From positions 62,001 through 126,000 of the forward strand of contig NZ_JANJZD010000001.1 in assembly GCF_024623325.1 (NCBI RefSeq): a stretch of DNA of 64,000 nt, given 5' to 3'. This stretch comes from Acetatifactor muris (GTDB lineage: Bacteria; Bacillota; Clostridia; Lachnospirales; Lachnospiraceae). Made by a program: the position numbers and the translations under genes. Below are positions 7,886 to 14,980 of the stretch, piece after piece (within the stretch, counting starts at the first letter, position 1; every line of letters begins with the position of its first letter). The notes under the pieces are model-generated. The model saw only the letters and a list, made by a program, of their open reading frames with translations. It did no database searches and was not told where the DNA came from.

Positions 7886-10411
7886 ATGGCAAAATATTTC
7901 ACAGAAGAAATTCCCAAAACAGACCGAATCCCCGGGCTGGTGAAGCATTTATACGCTAAAATGCCCGAAATCGAATCTGCAAGAGCCAGGCTGATTACGG
8001 AATCCTATAAAGCAACGGAGGACAAGCCTGTTATCATGCGACGTGCGCTGGCGTTTGCCCATATTCTGGACCATATTCCCATTATCATCAGAGACGGGGA
8101 GCTGGTTGTGGGCAGTACCACCATTGCGCCCAGAGGCTGTCAGACCTATCCGGAATTCTCCTATAAGTGGTTGGAAGCCGAGTTTGACACAGTGGAAACT
8201 CGTAAGGCGGATCCTTTTTACATAGCGGAACAGACAAAGCGGGAACTGCTGGAAGCGGATGCTTACTGGGAGGGAAAGACCACCAGTGAGCTGGCTACTT
8301 CGCTGATGACGGAAGAGACGAAGAAGGCCATAGAACATAACATTTTTACTCCGGGCAATTATTTCTATAATGGGGTAGGCCATGTTACCGTTCAGTATGA
8401 CAAGGTGCTGGCTGTGGGCTACAGAGGCATCATTGACGAAATTCAGGCGGAGCTGGACCGCTGTAATCCGGGGGACGGTGATTACTGTACAAAAAGTCAG
8501 TTCCTGAAGGCAGCCATTCTCAGCTGTGAGGCTGTGATTCGGTATGCCGGTCGCTATGCGGAGCTGGCGGAGCAGGAAGCGTCTGCCTGTTCGGAGGCGG
8601 GAAGGAGGCAGGAGCTCCTTCAGATTGCGGCTAACTGCCGCCAGGTGCCTGCATATGGCGCATCCTCCTTCCATGAGGCGTGTCAGAGCTTCTGGTTCGT
8701 CCAGCAGCTGCTGCAGCTGGAATCCAGCGGGCATTCTATTTCACCGGGCCGTTTTGACCAATATATGTATCCTTACTATAAGAACGATCTGGATTCCGGG
8801 AAATTGACCAGAGAGTCTGCGCAGGAGCTGATCGACTGTATCTGGGTAAAATTAAATGACCTGAACAAGTGCAGAGATGCCGCCAGCGCGGAAGGCTTTG
8901 CGGGATACAGCCTGTTCCAGAACCTGATTGTAGGCGGCCAGGATAAAGACGGCTGTGATGTGACCAACGATCTTTCCTTTATGTGTATCACGGCCTCGAA
9001 GCACGTATTTCTGCCTCAGCCCTCTCTCTCCATCCGGGTATGGAACAAATCGCCCCATGCGCTGCTGCTGAAGGCGGCGGATCTGACCAGGACGGGTATC
9101 GGACTGCCGGCTTATTATAATGATGAGGTAATCATCCCATCTCTGCTGAGCAGGGGACTGACCCTGGAGGATGCCAGGGAGTACAATATCATCGGGTGTG
9201 TGGAACCGCAGAAGGCCGGGAAGACAGAAGGCTGGCATGACGCGGCATTTTATAATATGTGCCGTCCGCTGGAGCTGGTATTCTCCAACGGGTGGGATAA
9301 GGGAGAGAAGATCAGTATAGAGACCGGCAGCGTGGAGGATATGACCACCTTCGAGGAATTTTATGATGCCTATAAGAAGCAGATGAATTACAACATATCT
9401 CTGCTGGTAAATGCGGACAATGCCATTGACGTGGCCCATGCCGTCCGCTGTCCTCTGCCTTTTCTGTCCTGCATGGTGGAGGACTGTATCAGGAGAGGAA
9501 AGTCGGTGCAGGAAGGGGGTGCCGTTTATAATTTCACCGGCCCTCAGGGCTTCGGCATCGCCAACATGGCAGATTCTCTTTATGCCATCAAAAAGTTGGT
9601 ATTTGACGAGAAAAAGGTGACGCTGGCGGAGTACAAAAGGGCGCTGGCCATGAATTACGGGCAGGGATTTGACGCCGTCAGCGCAGGGGAAATTGTCACG
9701 GAGATTGTCCGGGAGATGGCACGGAGCGGCATGGACGTGGACGAGGGCCAGATTGCAGAGATGATTGAGACTGTGATGAAGACAGAACCGTCCCCGGAGG
9801 AGAAGAAAAAATATGAAGAACTGCTGGCCATGATCGAGGCAGTTCCCAAATTCGGCAATGATGATGAAGAGGTGGATCTGTTCGCAAGAGACGTGGCCTA
9901 TACATATACTAGACCGCTGCTGAATTATCGGAATCCCAGAGGCGGACAGTTCCAGGCGGGATTGTATCCCGTTTCGGCCAATGTGCCTCTGGGGGCCCAG
10001 ACCGGAGCCACACCGGACGGAAGGCTGGCACATACACCTGTGGCGGATGGGGTGTCTCCTTCGGCGGGCAGGGATGTGAACGGGCCTACTGCGGCGGCCA
10101 ATTCCGTGGCCAGACTGGACCATGGCATTGCCTCCAACGGTACTTTGTTCAACCAGAAATTCCATCCCACGGCCCTCAGCGGCGAAAAGGGGCTGGAGAA
10201 TTTTGTGGCACTGATTCGCTCGTATTTCGATCAGAAGGGAAGCCATATGCAGTTTAACGTTGTAGACAGAGAGACACTACTGGACGCACAGGCCCACCCG
10301 GAAAAATATGCCCATCTGGTAGTACGGGTGGCAGGCTACAGCGCATTGTTTACCACCCTTTCCAAATCCCTGCAGGACGACATTATCCGCAGGACGGAAC
10401 AGGGGTTGTAG
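7886..10411 (+). CDS. B12-independent 1,2-propanediol dehydratase (glycyl radical enzyme)
   Basis: An 841-residue glycyl radical enzyme that would dehydrate 1,2-propanediol to propionaldehyde inside the BMC. The active-site block is YNIIGCVEPQ, with Cys438 and Glu440; His166 sits in VGHVTVQY; the radical loop RVAGYSA puts the glycine at 817. From memory, these numbers coincide with those of the Roseburia inulinivorans propanediol dehydratase (His166, Cys438, Glu440, Gly817). The Cys-to-Gly spacing differs from choline lyase CutC as I recall it (489 to 821). Residues 281-296 (GHSISPGRFDQYMYPY) are also conserved in the family. There is no room for an encapsulation helix at either terminus. It is the first gene after promoter P1, with its activase 1.2 kb downstream. 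Confidence 0.9.
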   Translation: MAKYFTEEIPKTDRIPGLVKHLYAKMPEIESARARLITESYKATEDKPVIMRRALAFAHILDHIPIIIRDGELVVGSTTIAPRGCQTYPEFSYKWLEAEFDTVETRKADPFYIAEQTKRELLEADAYWEGKTTSELATSLMTEETKKAIEHNIFTPGNYFYNGVGHVTVQYDKVLAVGYRGIIDEIQAELDRCNPGDGDYCTKSQFLKAAILSCEAVIRYAGRYAELAEQEASACSEAGRRQELLQIAANCRQVPAYGASSFHEACQSFWFVQQLLQLESSGHSISPGRFDQYMYPYYKNDLDSGKLTRESAQELIDCIWVKLNDLNKCRDAASAEGFAGYSLFQNLIVGGQDKDGCDVTNDLSFMCITASKHVFLPQPSLSIRVWNKSPHALLLKAADLTRTGIGLPAYYNDEVIIPSLLSRGLTLEDAREYNIIGCVEPQKAGKTEGWHDAAFYNMCRPLELVFSNGWDKGEKISIETGSVEDMTTFEEFYDAYKKQMNYNISLLVNADNAIDVAHAVRCPLPFLSCMVEDCIRRGKSVQEGGAVYNFTGPQGFGIANMADSLYAIKKLVFDEKKVTLAEYKRALAMNYGQGFDAVSAGEIVTEIVREMARSGMDVDEGQIAEMIETVMKTEPSPEEKKKYEELLAMIEAVPKFGNDDEEVDLFARDVAYTYTRPLLNYRNPRGGQFQAGLYPVSANVPLGAQTGATPDGRLAHTPVADGVSPSAGRDVNGPTAAANSVARLDHGIASNGTLFNQKFHPTALSGEKGLENFVALIRSYFDQKGSHMQFNVVDRETLLDAQAHPEKYAHLVVRVAGYSALFTTLSKSLQDDIIRRTEQGL

Positions 10412-10429
10412 AATAGGGGCGAAGGAGAT

Positions 10430-10633
10430 ATGGCCATACAGAAGACTAATGTGTGCGGGAAAACAATCCTGGGGACCAAAATCCATAATGTAAGGGCCGT
10501 TCGGTGTTATCATAAATGTGGTTTCAGAGATTTATTTGTGGTACCGGAGAGAGAACTTCAGGACGGAATCTATCATGACAGTCTGATTATGGGTATCAGA
10601 AAGAATGCGTTTGTATTTGACTTGAACCAGTGA
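10430..10633 (+). pseudogene. C-terminal fragment of a GNAT acetyltransferase
   Basis: A 67-codon open frame whose product matches only the end of a GNAT N-acetyltransferase: NVRAVRCYHKCGFRDLF is the acetyl-CoA-binding alpha4/beta6 part, and VPERELQDGIYHDSLIMGI is the usual C-terminal strand. The first ~110 residues of the fold, including the main pyrophosphate loop, are missing. It lies 18 bp after the dehydratase gene and interrupts what is otherwise BMC coding space, so it is probably a leftover of an insertion or rearrangement. A functional mini-protein cannot be excluded. Confidence 0.7.
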
Positions 10634-10671
10634 GATGGTACAAAAAGCCACCAGGAGTAGGAGCAGATAAA

Positions 10672-11478
10672 ATGATTATTAAAAACGACTATCCGATTTT
10701 AGAATACAGCACAGAGAGGAAAGCTGTCATCAATCCGGACAGAGACGCATCCAAATCAGACAGAGACGGTCAGGACAGTGGCGGGTTCGAGAGATTTCCG
10801 AGGCTCTGCCTGGTGACATTTTTTGAAGAAGTCCTTGCCGGGGCGGTTGAGAGATATGGTGGGGAGAAGATAGGAACCTATGTGTCTGAAATGAAGGATT
10901 TCCATGTGTACCGATTTACTGTGGACGGAACGGAAATCTGTGCCGTACAGGCAGTAGTGGCATCCGGATCCATCGCCATGATGACGGAGATGCTCTATGG
11001 CTGCGGGGTGGAGGCGATTGTCTGCTGTGGAGGCTGCGGGGTACTGGATGATATCCCGGAGGGAGCCGTGATTCTTCCTGTGCGGGCCCTGCGGGACGAG
11101 GGAGCCTCCTACAAATATCTGCCGCCCGCACGGTTTATCGAGCTGCAGTCCGGCCCCATAGAATGCTTTCGAAAAGTTCTGTCAGGGCACGGTATTCCCT
11201 ACATAGAATGTGCCACCTGGTCCACAGACGGCTTTTACCGGGAGACCAGAGAAATGGTAGCTTACCGGAGGGAAGAGGGCTGTAAGGCCGTGGAAATGGA
11301 GTGCGCCGCCATGGCAGCCATCGCGCAGTTTCGGGGGAAGGTCTTCGGGCAGCTGCTCTACAGCGGGGATATTCTCACAGGAGATGCGGAAGATTATGAC
11401 GACAGAGACTGGAACAATAATGTTTCGGCCAGGGAGAGACTGTTTTACCTTGCCATGGAGGCTCTGTGCATGCTGTGA
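10672..11478 (+). CDS. Nucleoside phosphorylase (PNP/UDP family) in the BMC locus
   Basis: A 268-residue member of the PNP_UDP_1 superfamily (uridine/purine nucleoside phosphorylase, MTA nucleosidase). Visible motifs are VVASGSIAMMTEML and CCGGCGVLDDIPEGAVIL near residues 100-135, and the ribose-binding block AVEMECAAMAAIA near 205, with the glutamate contacting ribose. ATG 10672 is chosen because AGGAGTAGGAG precedes it; an upstream GTG overlaps the acetyltransferase relic. It sits between the glycyl radical enzyme and its activase, where I know of no standard nucleoside phosphorylase. It may cleave 5'-deoxyadenosine or another nucleoside. No encapsulation helix is evident. Confidence 0.8.
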   Translation: MIIKNDYPILEYSTERKAVINPDRDASKSDRDGQDSGGFERFPRLCLVTFFEEVLAGAVERYGGEKIGTYVSEMKDFHVYRFTVDGTEICAVQAVVASGSIAMMTEMLYGCGVEAIVCCGGCGVLDDIPEGAVILPVRALRDEGASYKYLPPARFIELQSGPIECFRKVLSGHGIPYIECATWSTDGFYRETREMVAYRREEGCKAVEMECAAMAAIAQFRGKVFGQLLYSGDILTGDAEDYDDRDWNNNVSARERLFYLAMEALCML

Positions 11479-11618
11479 CGCGGGTATGCGGGCGGCAGTT
11501 CGATGAGCAGTCAGGGTGTGACGAAAGCAGGTCCGCCGGAAGATTGTGCAGCTTTGCATTTCAGGCAGGAAAGTAGCGGCAGGGCTTCAGTGTGCAGTTG
11601 GCGGTATGAGGATAAAAA

Positions 11619-12416
11619 ATGACAACAGATTATTTGCAGACAAAAGGACGAATATTCGACATTCAGCGGTATTCTATCCATGACGGAACAGGGATCCGCA
11701 CCATATGTTTTCTGAAGGGCTGCGTGCTGCGTTGTAAATGGTGTTGCAACCCGGAATCCCAGGAGTATCGTATCCAGGAGATGAAAGTCCGGGGGAAGAC
11801 GAAAATCATCGGCCGTGATGTGACGGTGGCGGAAGTCATGGAGACTGTGGAGAAGGACAGGCCTTACTATCACCGGTCCGGCGGCGGTCTGACCCTTTCC
11901 GGGGGCGAGAGCCTGTGCCAGCCGGAATTTGCCAGGGATCTGCTTCACGGGGCGAAGGCCATTGGCATCAATACTGCCATGGAAAGCATGGGATGTGCGA
12001 AATGGGAGGTCATTGAAGCGATTCTGCCCTTTCTGGATCATTACCTTATGGACATCAAACATATGGACAGCGGGAAACACAAACGCTTTACAGGGAAAGG
12101 AAATGAACTGATGCTGGAAAATGCGCGGAAAATCGCATCTTCCGGGCGGACCGGACTCGGCATCCGGGTGCCTGTGATTCCCACTTTTAACGACACAACC
12201 GAAGAAATCAGAGCCATTGCCCGGTTCGCGGATTCTCTGCCCGGGGTAGAGGAGATTTATCTGCTTCCCTATCACAGACTGGGACAGGATAAGTACGAAG
12301 GCCTGGGCAGAGTCTATGAGATGCCGGACATCCTGCCGCCGGAGGCGGAGCATATGGAACTGTTGAAAAGGGAAGCGGAAAAAAGTTCGGGACTTCGGTG
12401 TCATATCGGCGGTTAA
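11619..12416 (+). CDS. Glycyl-radical enzyme activase (radical SAM), short form
   Basis: A 265-residue radical-SAM protein that would install the glycyl radical on the dehydratase using S-adenosylmethionine. The start of the GRE-activase signature is present (DIQRYSIHDGTGIRTICFLKGC), followed by the CX3CX2C cluster motif (CVLRCKWC) and the SAM-binding GGG...GGESLCQPEF. Most dehydratase activases insert a ferredoxin-like domain of ~50 residues with eight cysteines just after the CX3CX2C loop. Here the chain runs directly from CNPESQ to TVAEVMETV, so auxiliary clusters are absent. The gene follows the nucleoside phosphorylase and precedes shell gene EutS/PduU. Confidence 0.92.
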   Translation: MTTDYLQTKGRIFDIQRYSIHDGTGIRTICFLKGCVLRCKWCCNPESQEYRIQEMKVRGKTKIIGRDVTVAEVMETVEKDRPYYHRSGGGLTLSGGESLCQPEFARDLLHGAKAIGINTAMESMGCAKWEVIEAILPFLDHYLMDIKHMDSGKHKRFTGKGNELMLENARKIASSGRTGLGIRVPVIPTFNDTTEEIRAIARFADSLPGVEEIYLLPYHRLGQDKYEGLGRVYEMPDILPPEAEHMELLKREAEKSSGLRCHIGG

Positions 12417-12459
12417 AGGATTGATCATAATTTCCGGCAGTGGAGGAAAAGGAAAAGAT

Positions 12460-12828
12460 ATGGATTGGCTTGACGACAGAAAAAAACAGAGGATTGTGCA
12501 GGAACTGGTGCCCGGCAAGCAGATTACGCTGGCTCATATTATTGCAAGTCCTGACCCGATTTTATATGAGAAACTGGGACTGGATCCCAGTGTGAATTAC
12601 GCCCGGGCCGCCATCGGCATTCTGACAGTATCTCCTGCGGAGACAGCCATCATCATGGCGGATGTGGCCATGAAGGCGGCAGCCATAGATCTGGGATTTG
12701 TGGACCGCTTCAGCGGTTCTCTGATAATATCGGGAACGGTGTCAGAAGTGGAAGCCTCCGAGCAGGCCATACTTGACTATGTAAAAAATACGCTGAATTA
12801 TACGGTGTGCGGGATTACAAGGACCTGA
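12460..12828 (+). CDS. pduU: BMC shell protein, EutS/PduU type (circularly permuted)
   Basis: A 122-residue shell protein. The N-terminal RIVQELVPGKQITLAHIIASP and the C-terminal FSGSLIISGTVSEVEASEQA are hallmarks of the permuted EutS/PduU hexamer, in which an N-terminal segment forms a beta-barrel over the pore. ATG 12460 follows GGAGGAAAAGGAAAAG; the frame is open further upstream but without a better site. It lies between the activase and a PduV/EutP-type GTPase, matching the usual pduU-pduV pairing, in which PduV is thought to dock onto PduU. Confidence 0.92.
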   Translation: MDWLDDRKKQRIVQELVPGKQITLAHIIASPDPILYEKLGLDPSVNYARAAIGILTVSPAETAIIMADVAMKAAAIDLGFVDRFSGSLIISGTVSEVEASEQAILDYVKNTLNYTVCGITRT

Positions 12829-12870
12829 CAGGCCGCATTGAAAACTGACCGATGACGTGGTGAAGCCGGC

Positions 12871-13323
12871 ATGAAAAAACTGATTCTTATGGGCCGCAGC
12901 GAAAGCGGAAAGACTACTTTAAAACAGGCGTTGTTAAAGGAAAAAATACAGTATGAGAAAACCCAGTATATTCATTACGGGGACATTCTGATTGACACGC
13001 CGGGAGAATATGCGCAGACACATCACCTGGGATACGCCCTGGCTCTGTATGCTTACGAGGCGGATGTGGTGGGACTGCTGGTGGCGGCCACAGAGCCCCA
13101 TACGCTGTTTCCGCCTAACATTACCTGCGTGGTGAACCGGGACGTTATCGGTATTATCACCAAAATAAATGACCCGAAGGCCAATGTACCATTGGCGGAG
13201 CTGTGGCTTCGAAATGCCGGCTGCAGAGATATTTTCTCTGTGGATTCGGTAACCGGAGAGGGTGTGGAAGCGATTTTGGCTTATCTGAACCAGTCGAAGA
13301 ACAAAACCACAGAAACAGAATAA
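12871..13323 (+). CDS. pduV: EutP/PduV-type small GTPase
   Basis: A 150-residue P-loop protein. Walker A is GRSESGKTT (residues 8-16) and the G3 region is DTPGEY (residues 46-51). A T/NKxD element is replaced by ITKINDP, which could still serve as G4. This is the EutP/PduV family found with BMCs and implicated in positioning compartments or binding shell hexamers; one clostridial member also has acetate kinase activity. It is the last gene of the first transcription block; a palindrome and a strong promoter start 12 bp after its stop. Confidence 0.88.
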   Translation: MKKLILMGRSESGKTTLKQALLKEKIQYEKTQYIHYGDILIDTPGEYAQTHHLGYALALYAYEADVVGLLVAATEPHTLFPPNITCVVNRDVIGIITKINDPKANVPLAELWLRNAGCRDIFSVDSVTGEGVEAILAYLNQSKNKTTETE

Positions 13324-13335
13324 AAACGACATAAA

Positions 13336-13353
13336 TCAACATATAAATGTTGA
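13336..13353 (+). promoter_or_regulatory. Palindromic operator candidate at promoter P2
   Basis: A perfect dyad TCAACAT-ATAA-ATGTTGA (13336-13353) whose right arm covers the first bases of the -35 box at 13350. A repressor bound here would block RNA polymerase. The DeoR-family protein encoded at 23122 is the obvious candidate. An ATCAACA word also occurs upstream of P1 (about 7564). Confidence 0.5.
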
Positions 13354-13378
13354 CTTGTGTGGTGGATAGGCTTATAAT
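13350..13378 (+). promoter_or_regulatory. Sigma-A promoter P2 of the BMC locus
   Basis: -35 TTGACT (13350-13355), a 17-bp spacer and -10 TATAAT (13373-13378). Transcription would begin near 13385, giving a 130-nt leader that contains the structured element at 13416-13478. Confidence 0.85.
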
Positions 13379-13415
13379 ATAGCCAGGTACAGAACTAAAA
13401 ACAACATCAGCAGGT

Positions 13416-13478
13416 CCAGTGCCCGGAGAAGAAACGGCCGGGAAACGGCCGGAGCTTCTCCGCAGGACATGGTACTGG
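13416..13478 (+). ncRNA. Structured leader RNA element, copy A
   Basis: Three stacked stems: CCAGTGCC (13416-13423) pairs with GGTACTGG (13471-13478); GGAGAAG (13425-13431) pairs with CTTCTCC (13455-13461); CGGCCG (13435-13440) pairs with CGGCCG (13446-13451). The 3' side of the outer internal loop holds CAGGA. GAACTAAA words lie on both sides (about 13392 and 13492), the second just before the ribosome-binding site of the aldolase gene. The same architecture with different stem sequence occurs at 19438-19499, so the structure is supported by compensatory changes. Confidence 0.65.
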
Positions 13479-13515
13479 GCTTGATGATGCGGAACTAAAT
13501 TCAGGAGGAATCAAT

Positions 13516-14319
13516 ATGCAGAACGAGTACGAAATCAAAAAAGAGATATGTGACATTGGCAAGAGAATCTACAACAGGAACATGGTTGCGGCAAACGACG
13601 GCAATATTTCCGTGAAGCTGAACGACAACGAATTTCTCTGCACTCCCACCGGTGTGTCAAAAGGATTCATGACCCCGGAATACATCTGTAAAGTGGATGC
13701 ACAGGGCAATGTACTTCAGGCAAACGGTAATTTCAAACCTTCATCTGAAATCAAAATGCATATGAGAGTATATCAGGAGAGACCTGATGTGAGAAGTGTT
13801 GTGCACGCACATCCCGTGTATGCCACCAGCTTCGCCATTGCAGGCATTCCTCTGACCCAGCCGATTATGCCGGAGGCGGTGATTGCGCTGGGCTGTGTGC
13901 CCATTGCAAAGTATGGCAGACCTTCCACCATGGAGATTCCCGACGCGGTTTCCGAATATGTACAGTATTTTGACGCGGTACTTCTGGAGAATCACGGTGC
14001 GCTGACCTATTCCGATTCCCTGCTCAGTGCTTATCTGAAAATGGAGTCCGTTGAGTTCTATGCACAGCTTCTCTACCAGTCCAGAATGCTGGGCGGCCCC
14101 AAGGAGTTTACCCCTCAGCAGGTGGAAGACCTCTATGAGATCAGAAGACAGTTCGGCATGAAGGGACGTCATCCGGCCAACCTCTGCCCCAATGCAAAAG
14201 AGGGCAAGCCCAGCTGCCATACCTGTGGAGGCGGATGCGGCAGCAGGGAAAAAACGTCTGTGTCTGCCGATATGGTGGCTGAGATTACCAGGAAGGTGCT
14301 GGAACAGCTGGGGAAATAA
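13516..14319 (+). CDS. Class II aldolase (fuculose/rhamnulose-phosphate type) with C-terminal encapsulation helix
   Basis: A 267-residue AraD/FucA-family zinc aldolase that would cleave L-fuculose 1-phosphate or L-rhamnulose 1-phosphate to DHAP and L-lactaldehyde. Visible features are the N-terminal NDGNISVKL, the zinc-binding HAHP (about residue 95) and the later HGALTYS near residue 156. After the catalytic domain comes a Cys-rich linker (CHTCGGGC, CX2CX3C) and then SADMVAEITRKVLEQLGK, an amphipathic helix of the type that targets cargo into BMCs. The gene has a good AGGAGG site and follows promoter P2 and RNA element A. Its presence is what marks the locus as GRM5-like rather than choline-type. 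Confidence 0.9.
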   Translation: MQNEYEIKKEICDIGKRIYNRNMVAANDGNISVKLNDNEFLCTPTGVSKGFMTPEYICKVDAQGNVLQANGNFKPSSEIKMHMRVYQERPDVRSVVHAHPVYATSFAIAGIPLTQPIMPEAVIALGCVPIAKYGRPSTMEIPDAVSEYVQYFDAVLLENHGALTYSDSLLSAYLKMESVEFYAQLLYQSRMLGGPKEFTPQQVEDLYEIRRQFGMKGRHPANLCPNAKEGKPSCHTCGGGCGSREKTSVSADMVAEITRKVLEQLGK

Positions 14320-14407
14320 AGCTTCCCGGTGCTGAAGAGCGGACTGGGAAATCTTCGGGAGAACCCCATGTGCGCAAAAGGCAGCGCAGAAACAGGCAGG
14401 AGAATAT

Positions 14408-14980
14408 ATGGAAAGAAGCGAGATAGAGGCGATTGTCCGTGAAGTTCTGCAGAGAACAGTGAATATGCAAAGCCATGCCGGCGGGACGGGAAACGGACCG
14501 GACACGACGGTTGCCGGCAGAGTACAGCACCGGACGGTGGCACCTCGGACTGCCATGTCCCTTGGGCTGGCTGTGAAGCTGATTGAGAAAATTGAGGCGA
14601 AGGCGGCAGAGTGGGATATGCGTGTAGTCACCGCCGTCTCGGACGCTTCCGGAAGACCCGTGGCTGTCCACTGTATGGACGGGGCCTATGCGGGAAGCTT
14701 CGATGTGGCGTTGAACAAAACATATACATCCATAGCATTTCAGATGTCCACGGAACAGTTGGGGACTTTAAGTCAGCCGGGAGGAAGCCTGTACGGCATT
14801 CAGTTTACCAACGGGGGACGAATTGTTATCTTCGGAGGAGGCGAGCTGCTGCAAAGGGAAGGAATCATTGTCGGAGCGCTGGGGGTCAGCGGCGGAAGTG
14901 CACAGCAGGACACGGCGCTGGCGGCATATGGCAGAGATATATTTAAAAGTGTGGAACAGGAGGTGCAGTTGTGCTTATAA
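14408..14980 (+). CDS. GlcG/HbpS (PduO C-terminal-like) protein with N-terminal encapsulation helix
   Basis: A 190-residue protein. The first 17 residues, MERSEIEAIVREVLQRT, form an encapsulation-type amphipathic helix, followed by a Gly/Thr-rich linker. From about residue 45 comes a GlcG/HbpS domain (LAVKLIEKIEAKAAE; VVTAVSDASGRPVAVHCMDGA; a C-terminal GALGVSGGSAQQDTALA). This domain occurs at the C-terminus of PduO and binds heme or tetrapyrrole in some homologues; its role in glycyl-radical BMCs is not established. AGGAG lies 6 bp before ATG. The 3' end overlaps the aldehyde dehydrogenase gene by 10 bp. Confidence 0.85.
   Translation: MERSEIEAIVREVLQRTVNMQSHAGGTGNGPDTTVAGRVQHRTVAPRTAMSLGLAVKLIEKIEAKAAEWDMRVVTAVSDASGRPVAVHCMDGAYAGSFDVALNKTYTSIAFQMSTEQLGTLSQPGGSLYGIQFTNGGRIVIFGGGELLQREGIIVGALGVSGGSAQQDTALAAYGRDIFKSVEQEVQLCL

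Noticed and set aside
8852..10246. Long antisense open frame (464 codons) opposite the dehydratase gene
   Set aside because: No ribosome-binding site and no family features; its length follows from the codon bias of the real gene on the plus strand.
7886..10411. Choline trimethylamine-lyase (CutC) identity of the glycyl radical enzyme
   Set aside because: Active-site numbering and Cys-to-Gly spacing match propanediol dehydratase as I recall it, and a sugar-phosphate aldolase shares the locus.
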